From a virus, in the IMG/VR virus record IMGVR_UViG_3300019776_000664, positions 1-26,171 of that record: a DNA stretch of 26,171 nt; one strand, given 5' to 3'. Positions 21,364 through 26,171 of this stretch are shown piece by piece. Each line of letters starts with the position of its first letter. Positions within the stretch are counted from its first letter, which is position 1. The notes below the pieces were generated by a model. The model ran no database searches, was not told where the DNA came from, and saw only the letters and a list, made by a program, of their open reading frames with translations. The translations under genes and the position numbers were made by a program.

Positions 21364-21615
21364 ATGAGCAAGCCTGTAACCCTGACCCGTCCAATCAAGC
21401 GCGGCGAAACTGAAATCACTGAGGTCACCTTTCGCGAGCCAGGTGCCGGCGAATTGCGCGGCCTGGATATGTTCGACGTGATCCGCATGGGCGTGAACGC
21501 ACACCGCGTATTGGTGCCGCGTATCGCCAATATCACCGCCAACGAGTTCGACCTGCTGGCCCCCAAAGACCTGTTGAATGTGCAGACGGAGGTGGTCGCT
21601 TTTTTCACGGATTGA
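21364..21615 (+). CDS. Tail assembly chaperone gpE
   Basis: 83 residues (P2 gpE 91). The sequence MSKPVTLTRPIKRGETEITE, then VTFREPGAGELRGLDMFDVI and a C-terminal LLAPKDLLNVQTEVVAFFTD fits the gpE/gp41-type tail chaperone family. It works with the frameshifted E' product to coat the tape measure and regulate tube assembly. The last codons contain the slippery heptamer T-TTT-TTC (21600-21606) that gives the longer product. Confidence 0.88.
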   Translation: MSKPVTLTRPIKRGETEITEVTFREPGAGELRGLDMFDVIRMGVNAHRVLVPRIANITANEFDLLAPKDLLNVQTEVVAFFTD

Positions 21616-21776
21616 CCGCCGTACCGCACGAAGTAATGGAGGCGGAAGCCGACATTTTCCTGGTCTTCACCGGCTGGGATGCGCTGACGACGGAGCGCAT
21701 GCGGCTTGAAGAGCTGATGCGTTGGCACAAGATCGCGCTTGCTCGGTATGAGCAGGGCCGAGCCGGGCAGTCCTGA
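21364..21776 (+). CDS. gpE-E' fusion by programmed -1 ribosomal frameshift
   Basis: In the gpE frame the bases 21600-21606 read T-TTT-TTC, a canonical X-XXY-YYZ slippery heptamer in the correct phase. Slipping back one base re-reads 21606 and continues in the -1 frame as CAC-GGA-TTG to a TGA at 21774-21776, adding 56 residues (HGLTAVPHEVMEAEADIFLV and so on, with an F-T-G-W-D-A-L-T-T-E-R-M-R-L-E-E-L-M-R-W segment) to give 137 residues. P2 makes E+E' (142 residues) by the same mechanism at a T6 run in the same place between tube and tape measure. There is no independent start for E'. The slip site is seen; its use is inferred from conservation of the mechanism. Confidence 0.87.
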
Positions 21777-21799
21777 GAGGGGCCGCCCGGCCTTTTTTT
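21774..21799 (+). terminator. Terminator-like hairpin before the tape measure gene
   Basis: GGCC (21781-21784) pairs with GGCC (21789-21792) over GCCC, followed by seven T (21793-21799); purines upstream can pair with part of the T-run. It begins at the E' stop and ends eleven bases before the tape measure start. Confidence 0.55.
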
Positions 21800-21809
21800 G
21801 GGGTGGGCT

Positions 21810-24617
21810 ATGTCGAATTCAATGCGGCTAAACCTGATCATGGGTTTGGTGGACAAAATCACCGGGCCCATTCTGAAGGTGACCGATACCACATCGCGGA
21901 TGGGTGAAAAAATCAAGGCGACCCAGTCCGAGCTGTCGCGCCTGGGCAATACCTCTAAGGACATCGAGCACTTCAAAGCGCTCGAGGCGCGCACCGGCCA
22001 GACGGCGCAGGCCCTGGCCCTGGCTCAATCCAAAGCGCAGGCCCTGGGGCAGCAGCTGAATGCTACGGCCAACCCGACCCGCAAGATGACGGACGAATTT
22101 ACCCGGGCGGCCGAACAGGTCAAACGCTTGCAGGCACAACAGCAGTCCGAACGCCTGGAGCTTCAGCGCACCGGCCAGCAGCTTTCGGCCGTGGGGGTGA
22201 ACACGGGCAGGCTTTCCGAGGCCACGCGGCGTATCGAGGTGCAGACGCGCCGTTACAACGAGCAATTGGCCAAGGAACAGAAAGCCTTGGCGCTGGTTGC
22301 CGAAAAGCAAAAACTCCTGGGTGAAATCAAGCAGCGCAACAGCGACATGAAAATGTCGGCGACGGCTGACGCCATCGGGGTCGGGGTGGCCATCGCCGGC
22401 GCGAAACAGTTGGTCGATGCCTATGGCGAAGTAGTCACCGCGCGCAATGACGGTTTAGCCCTGGGGCTGGATCAGGCGGGGATTGATTCGATTACTGCCA
22501 AGGCCAAAGAGTTTTCGAACCTGTGGTCGGGCACCACGCAAAAGGAGTTCATCGACGGCGCGGTCGAAATCAAGTCGGCGATTGACACCCTGGGCGCCGA
22601 GGCTATCGGCGACTTCACCAAAATTGCCGCGTTGGTGGCCAAGTCGACCAAGTCGACCACCGCCGAAATGACGTCGCTGATGTCGACCGGCTACGGTGTG
22701 TATCGCCGCCAGTTCGACGAGTTCGGTAAAGCGGTGGTAGCGGGCTGGGACAAGATGAGCGCTGAAGAGCGCGACATCGAGTTCGGCAAGTATTTCGCGG
22801 CGGGCCTGGTCGAAACGGTCAACGTGTTCAAGTCGGACGGGCAGCAGATGTCGGCAGCGCTGACCAACTTGGGCGCGACCGCCACGTCGGCGAACATTCC
22901 GTTTGCCGAGCAGTTGGCCATTCTCGGCCAGCTTCAGCTCACGATGTCCGGTTCTGAAGCGGCAACGAAGTACCGTTCGTTTATAGGTGCGGCCGCCGGG
23001 GCCAGTGAAAAGCTGGGCGTCTCTTTCATGGATGCCAACGACAAGCTGCTGTCGATGCCGGCGATTCTGGAAGTGCTGCGCAAGAAGTACGGTGCCACCC
23101 TGGACGCGATGGAAACCCAGGAGATGAAAAAGGCGTTTGGCACCGACGAAGCTATCGCCCTGATCCAGCTGCTGTATCCCGAAATTGACTCGCTGAAAAA
23201 GAACATCAGCGGCATGGGCGCAGCGTTGAAAACAGGCATGTCGACCACTGAGCGCATGGCTCAAATCATGAACAGCGGCCCGAACGAGTCGTTCAAGTTG
23301 ATGAGCCAGCGCATTCAAAACGCCAGTGTCACGCTGGGCGCGGTGCTCGCCCCGGCGATGATGTTTGCCGCCGGTGCCGTGGGCCAGTTGGCAAGCCTGA
23401 TCGGCAGCCTGGCCGAGCGCTTTCCGTTTCTCTCCCAGGTGATTGGCTTTGCCCTGGTCGGGTTGGTGGGCCTGAAGGTGGCGTCGATTGCCGCCCGCTT
23501 TGGCTTCGCGTTCCTCTCCGATGGGCTGATGCTGGCCAGGCGTTCGCTGATGTTCTTCACGGCGACCAACCTGCGCACGCAAGCGGCGTTACTCGTAACG
23601 CGGGTACGATCGATCGCCGCCGCGACGGGGGTGTTCCTGCTGGGCACGGCAAGTCGTGCCTACGCCGTAGGCGCGGCGGTGATGACGGCGGCGCAATGGG
23701 CGTTAAACGTGGCCATGTCGGCCAATCCTATCGGCCTGGTGATTGCCGGCATATTGGCATTGGTGGGTGCGGTGGCCCTGGTGGTGCGCTATTGGGAGCC
23801 GCTGAAAGGCTTCTTTGGCGGGCTGTGGGAGCGCATCAAGGTCGTGTTCTCGGCGGCCTGTGAAGTCATCAAGGAGTTGTTGGTCTATTCGCCGCTGGCC
23901 TTGCTGATGCAGACATGGGCGCCGCTGACCGCCTTTTTCAGCGGCCTATGGGCCAGCGTCAAAATGGTGTTCTCAGCGGCTTGGGAGTTCATCAAAGCGC
24001 TGATGAATTTCGCCTTTGTCTGGTCGATCTTCCTGGTATGGGAGCCGCTTGTGGCGTTCTTTAGTGGGCTGTGGGAGCGCGTCAAGGTGCTGTTCTCGAC
24101 AGCCTGTGAATTCATTAAGGCGCTGATGGCCGATTCCCCTCTGGCGCTGGTAACCGAGGCGTGGGAACCATTGTTTACGTTCTTCGGTACGCTTTGGGAT
24201 CGCATCAAGAGCGTGTTTGCGGAGTCGACCCAATGGCTGACGGACAAGGTTCTGGCACCGGTCACGTCCATCATGGACAAGGTCGGGGGCTTTCTGGGCG
24301 ACGGCGCGGTCGCCATCACGCAGAAAATCACCGGTGCCACCGACGCGGTGAACGCCGCGCTACCGCCGTCTGCCCCGGGCGCGGGCGCGGTAGCCGCACC
24401 GGGGGCGCCCTTGGCGACGCCAGTGGGGGGCGTGGCATCGCCGGCCGGTCGGCCGCCTTCAACGCAACAGGTCAATCAATACGGCGGCATCGTCGTGCAA
24501 GCGGCCCCGGGCATGTCGGAAGAGCAAGTCGCGAAGAAAGTGCGCGCCGAGCTGGATGCCCGCGACCGCCAGGCCAGCCGGTCGCAGCGCGGCCGCCTGG
24601 GTGATGGCCAAGGCTAA
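21810..24617 (+). CDS. Tail tape measure protein gpT
   Basis: 935 residues from ATG 21810 (P2 gpT 815); the open frame extends to a TTG at 21798 inside the terminator, which is rejected. Residues 5 to about 20 (MRLNLIMGLVDKITGPIL) are typical for contractile-tail tape measures. A long coiled coil fills about 25-185. The central part (about 190-500) is the tape-measure domain, then hydrophobic segments near 510-560 (FAAGAVGQLASLIGSLAE, VIGFALVGLVGLKVASIAA) and 635-660 (NPIGLVIAGILALVGAVALV). Four 41-residue repeats starting with W-x-P-L lie at 662-825, then a Pro/Ala/Gly-rich tail. It sets tail length and probably helps DNA cross the inner membrane. Copy 4 of the palindrome lies at codon 594. 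Confidence 0.93.
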   Translation: MSNSMRLNLIMGLVDKITGPILKVTDTTSRMGEKIKATQSELSRLGNTSKDIEHFKALEARTGQTAQALALAQSKAQALGQQLNATANPTRKMTDEFTRAAEQVKRLQAQQQSERLELQRTGQQLSAVGVNTGRLSEATRRIEVQTRRYNEQLAKEQKALALVAEKQKLLGEIKQRNSDMKMSATADAIGVGVAIAGAKQLVDAYGEVVTARNDGLALGLDQAGIDSITAKAKEFSNLWSGTTQKEFIDGAVEIKSAIDTLGAEAIGDFTKIAALVAKSTKSTTAEMTSLMSTGYGVYRRQFDEFGKAVVAGWDKMSAEERDIEFGKYFAAGLVETVNVFKSDGQQMSAALTNLGATATSANIPFAEQLAILGQLQLTMSGSEAATKYRSFIGAAAGASEKLGVSFMDANDKLLSMPAILEVLRKKYGATLDAMETQEMKKAFGTDEAIALIQLLYPEIDSLKKNISGMGAALKTGMSTTERMAQIMNSGPNESFKLMSQRIQNASVTLGAVLAPAMMFAAGAVGQLASLIGSLAERFPFLSQVIGFALVGLVGLKVASIAARFGFAFLSDGLMLARRSLMFFTATNLRTQAALLVTRVRSIAAATGVFLLGTASRAYAVGAAVMTAAQWALNVAMSANPIGLVIAGILALVGAVALVVRYWEPLKGFFGGLWERIKVVFSAACEVIKELLVYSPLALLMQTWAPLTAFFSGLWASVKMVFSAAWEFIKALMNFAFVWSIFLVWEPLVAFFSGLWERVKVLFSTACEFIKALMADSPLALVTEAWEPLFTFFGTLWDRIKSVFAESTQWLTDKVLAPVTSIMDKVGGFLGDGAVAITQKITGATDAVNAALPPSAPGAGAVAAPGAPLATPVGGVASPAGRPPSTQQVNQYGGIVVQAAPGMSEEQVAKKVRAELDARDRQASRSQRGRLGDGQG
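23587..23600. repeat. 14-bp palindrome CGTTACNCGTAACG, copy 4 (centre TC)
   Basis: CGTTACTCGTAACG, read in the tape measure frame as TTA-CTC-GTA-ACG (L594-L-V-T), again with TTA and GTA. Confidence 0.8.
23793..24284 (+). repeat. Four 41-residue tandem repeats in the tape measure C-terminus
   Basis: Units start with W-[EA]-P-L at residues 662, 703, 744 and 785 (bases 23793, 23916, 24039 and 24162), exactly 123 bases apart. The consensus is WEPLxxFFxGLWERxKxxFS, then A-C-E-F-I-K-x-L-M and a variable S-P-L-A-L linker. Regular tryptophans and amphipathic helices suggest a membrane-interacting or stacking module. DNA copies are diverged, so the array is old. Confidence 0.85.
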
Positions 24618-24636
24618 TTAGTGAAATAGCGAAATA

Positions 24637-24663
24637 GCGAAACTGCCCCCGGGCGGCTTTCGC
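24637..24663. other. Hairpin with short direct repeats between gpT and gpU
   Basis: The 57-base gap after the tape measure holds GAAATAGC repeated in tandem (24623-24638) and an imperfect hairpin in which GCGAAA (24637-24642) pairs with TTTCGC (24658-24663), with inner GCC/GGC pairing. There is no T-tract. It ends just before the purine-rich ribosome-binding site of gpU and may affect its translation. Confidence 0.4.
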
Positions 24664-24674
24664 GGGGGAGGGGT

Positions 24675-25103
24675 ATGTCTGAAGTAATGATGGCGCTGGG
24701 CGACTTTCGCTTCAGTGTGGCCACGACCGAATATCAAGGGTTGTCGACCTCTATGGCCTGGCGCTGGGCGAAGAAGGATCGTTATGGGGCCAAACCAGGC
24801 AAGCAGTTCCACGGCCCCGACAGCACTAGCAAAACCTTCGACATCACCGTTTACCCGCAGTCGCGCGCGGACGTGTTGCTGTTCGACCGCCTGCGCATGA
24901 TGGGCGACGCGGGCGAACCGTTGCGCCTGGTGTCGGGTGGTACGGCCAAGGTGGAGGGCCAGTTAAAGCAGTCGGGGGCCGACCTGGGGCTGTGGGTGAT
25001 CGATGGCCTGACCGTGGCGGATGAGTTTTTCCTCAAGGACGGGACGCCCCTGGTGCGCAAGGGGTCGCTGTCAATTTCCGAGTACGGGGAGGATGAAGCA
25101 TGA
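24675..25103 (+). CDS. Tail protein gpU
   Basis: 142 residues (P2 gpU 159), ATG 24675 directly after a GGGGGAGGGG purine tract. Recognisable: MMALGDFRFSVATTEYQGLS, then WRWAKKDRYG, PDSTSKTFDITVYPQ and a C-terminal WVIDGLTVADEFFLKDG. In P2-type tails gpU is needed for tail completion and is thought to act at the baseplate or tube end. It overlaps gpX by an ATGA junction. Confidence 0.93.
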   Translation: MSEVMMALGDFRFSVATTEYQGLSTSMAWRWAKKDRYGAKPGKQFHGPDSTSKTFDITVYPQSRADVLLFDRLRMMGDAGEPLRLVSGGTAKVEGQLKQSGADLGLWVIDGLTVADEFFLKDGTPLVRKGSLSISEYGEDEA

Positions 25104-25306
25104 GGACTTACCGCACCCGCCCGGGTGACATGCTCGACGCCATTTGCCATGTGCATTACGGCGCTCGCCCAGGGACCGCCGAAGCGGTTTTAGAGGCCAA
25201 CCCAGGGCTTTGCCGGCGGGGCGCGGTGCTGCCTGAAGGGCTGTTGATCGAATTGCCAGACCTTGCCCCGGCGCAAGCGCCTGGGCAAGTGTCGCTGTGG
25301 GATTGA
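25100..25306 (+). CDS. Tail protein gpX (LysM-like)
   Basis: 68 residues (P2 gpX 67). A LysM-like fold is visible: YRTRPGDMLDAICHVHYG, then AVLEANPGL and VLPEGLLIELPDL. In contractile tails this small protein binds between hub and tube at the baseplate. In P2 gene X lies near the lysis genes, but here it sits between U and D, as in R-type pyocin clusters. It is followed by gpD after eight bases. Confidence 0.93.
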   Translation: MRTYRTRPGDMLDAICHVHYGARPGTAEAVLEANPGLCRRGAVLPEGLLIELPDLAPAQAPGQVSLWD

Positions 25307-25314
25307 GGACGACC

Positions 25315-26171
25315 ATGAAAAAAGCTGACTACCGAATCACGGCCAACGATGCCGACATTACCGCCATGCTGCGCAAGCGCTTTATCAAGCTGACCTTGCA
25401 GGATTCTGCCGGCGAGGACAGCGACACCGTGGCGATTGAGCTGGATAACCGTGACAACCTGATTCGTCTGCCGTCGACGGGCGCGGAACTGAAAGTTTGG
25501 ATTGGCGAGCCGGGCGCCCTGGTGTTCAAAGGCGCCTATCAGGTCGACGAACTGGAAGAGCCGTTAGATGATCAGGCCCTGGTGATCCACGGCAAAGCGG
25601 CCAAGATGCTGGGCGGGATCAAGGCCCCACGTGACGCCACGTTCGACGGGATTACCCTGGGCGCCCTGGTCGGCAAGATGGCCACCGAACATGGTTACAT
25701 CGCGGCCGTGGCGCCAGACCTGGCGAAGCATGTTTTCAACCATATCGACCAGCGTGCTGAATCCGATATGAATCTGCTGACGCGCCTGGCTCGTGAGCTG
25801 GGCGCCGTGGCGAAGCCGGTCGGCGGTCGCCTGGTGGTGGTGCCCAAGGGCGTGGCCCAGACCGTCACCGGCGCCGCTCTGCCGACCGTCGTGATTAGTG
25901 ACCCGGAGAACAGCGGCGGCCGGGTCACGATCCAAGAGCGCAACGACTATCAGTCGGTGGTCGCGTATTGGTTCAATGAAGCCGAACAGCGCAAGGTGCC
26001 GGCAGTCGCGGGCATAGTCGCCGGGGCGGTGTCGGTGTACGGCGATGCCCCGGACAATGCCGGTGAGGCCACCGAGGACGCCGACAGTCAGGCGGGTCCG
26101 CGCTACATCATCCGCAAGACACATACGGATCAGAAGAGCGCCCAGGAAGCTGCAACGGCGCAACTGAAGAA
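25315..26171 (+). CDS. Baseplate hub protein gpD, 3'-truncated by window edge
   Basis: ATG 25315 (GAGGA upstream) opens a frame that runs without a stop to the end of the window, 285 codons; P2 gpD has 387 residues, so about a quarter is missing. It begins MKKADYRITANDADITAMLR, then LTLQDSAGEDSDTVAIELDN, VIHGKAAKMLGGIKAP, and near residue 150 the family-typical QRAESDMNLLTRLARELGAV followed by K-P-V-G-G-R-L-V-V-V-P-K-G. gpD is the hub (T4 gp27/VgrG N-terminus-like) on which the gpV spike sits and the tube begins. Confidence 0.94.
   Translation, partial: MKKADYRITANDADITAMLRKRFIKLTLQDSAGEDSDTVAIELDNRDNLIRLPSTGAELKVWIGEPGALVFKGAYQVDELEEPLDDQALVIHGKAAKMLGGIKAPRDATFDGITLGALVGKMATEHGYIAAVAPDLAKHVFNHIDQRAESDMNLLTRLARELGAVAKPVGGRLVVVPKGVAQTVTGAALPTVVISDPENSGGRVTIQERNDYQSVVAYWFNEAEQRKVPAVAGIVAGAVSVYGDAPDNAGEATEDADSQAGPRYIIRKTHTDQKSAQEAATAQLK

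Noticed and set aside
22455-23582. 375-residue minus-strand frame across the tape measure gene
   Set aside because: Antisense shadow; no ribosome-binding site and a His/Gln/Arg-rich product without motifs.
1-26171. CRISPR arrays, insertion sequences and rRNA genes
   Set aside because: No regularly spaced direct repeats with unique spacers, no transposase frames with terminal inverted repeats and no rRNA-like stretches were seen; the protein repeats in gpI and gpT are coding and not CRISPR.

Overview
The window is the late half of a temperate tailed-phage genome, most likely a prophage of a Pseudomonas (fluorescens-group-like). The evidence is GC-rich coding with strong G/C third-position preference, tightly overlapping genes (many ATGA or TGATG junctions), and a gene set typical of Pseudomonas temperate phages. 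The host is inferred from composition and gene families; no chromosomal flank or attachment site is visible.

Layout. 1-1.75 kb: a 5'-truncated tyrosine recombinase, a small CxxCxGxG zinc-type protein and a phage-82-type antiterminator Q, all on the + strand. 1.8-2.8 kb: an AT-rich DUF2971 gene on the - strand, the only convincing minus-strand gene and a probable lysogenic-conversion (moron) cargo gene. 2.9-3.05 kb: three tandem rho-independent terminators facing the late genes. 3.06-4.45 kb: lysis cassette (holin, SAR-type GH24 endolysin, a 32-residue membrane peptide, Rz and embedded Rz1). 4.45-4.65 kb: non-coding, carrying inverted and near-repeat sequences where lambda has cos. 4.65-12.86 kb: a lambda-type head module in lambda order (Nu1, A, W, B, C with nested Nu3-like scaffold, decoration protein, capsid, FII, Z). 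12.84-26.17 kb: a contractile-tail module in the order seen in P2 and R-type pyocins (tail terminator-like, V, W, J, I, fibre H, second fibre/spike, putative fibre chaperone, sheath FI, tube FII, E/E' by frameshift, tape measure T, U, X, D, the last cut by the window end). The phage is therefore a lambda-head/P2-tail mosaic, a myovirus.

How it works together. Q would load on RNA polymerase near a late promoter just upstream and let it read through the terminators. These lie in front of the lysis genes and also recur inside the late operon (about 9.0, 11.8, 19.6, 21.3 and 21.8 kb), which is what a Q-controlled single late transcript predicts. Packaging would start at the cos-like region, heads assemble with a protease plus nested scaffold, and tails with a frameshifted chaperone and a tape measure.

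The least expected signals are four copies of the 14-bp palindrome CGTTACNCGTAACG inside late coding sequences, three of them forcing an uncommon TTA leucine codon; a 29-residue repeat array added to the C-terminus of gpI; and the DUF2971 cargo gene placed exactly between Q and the lysis genes.
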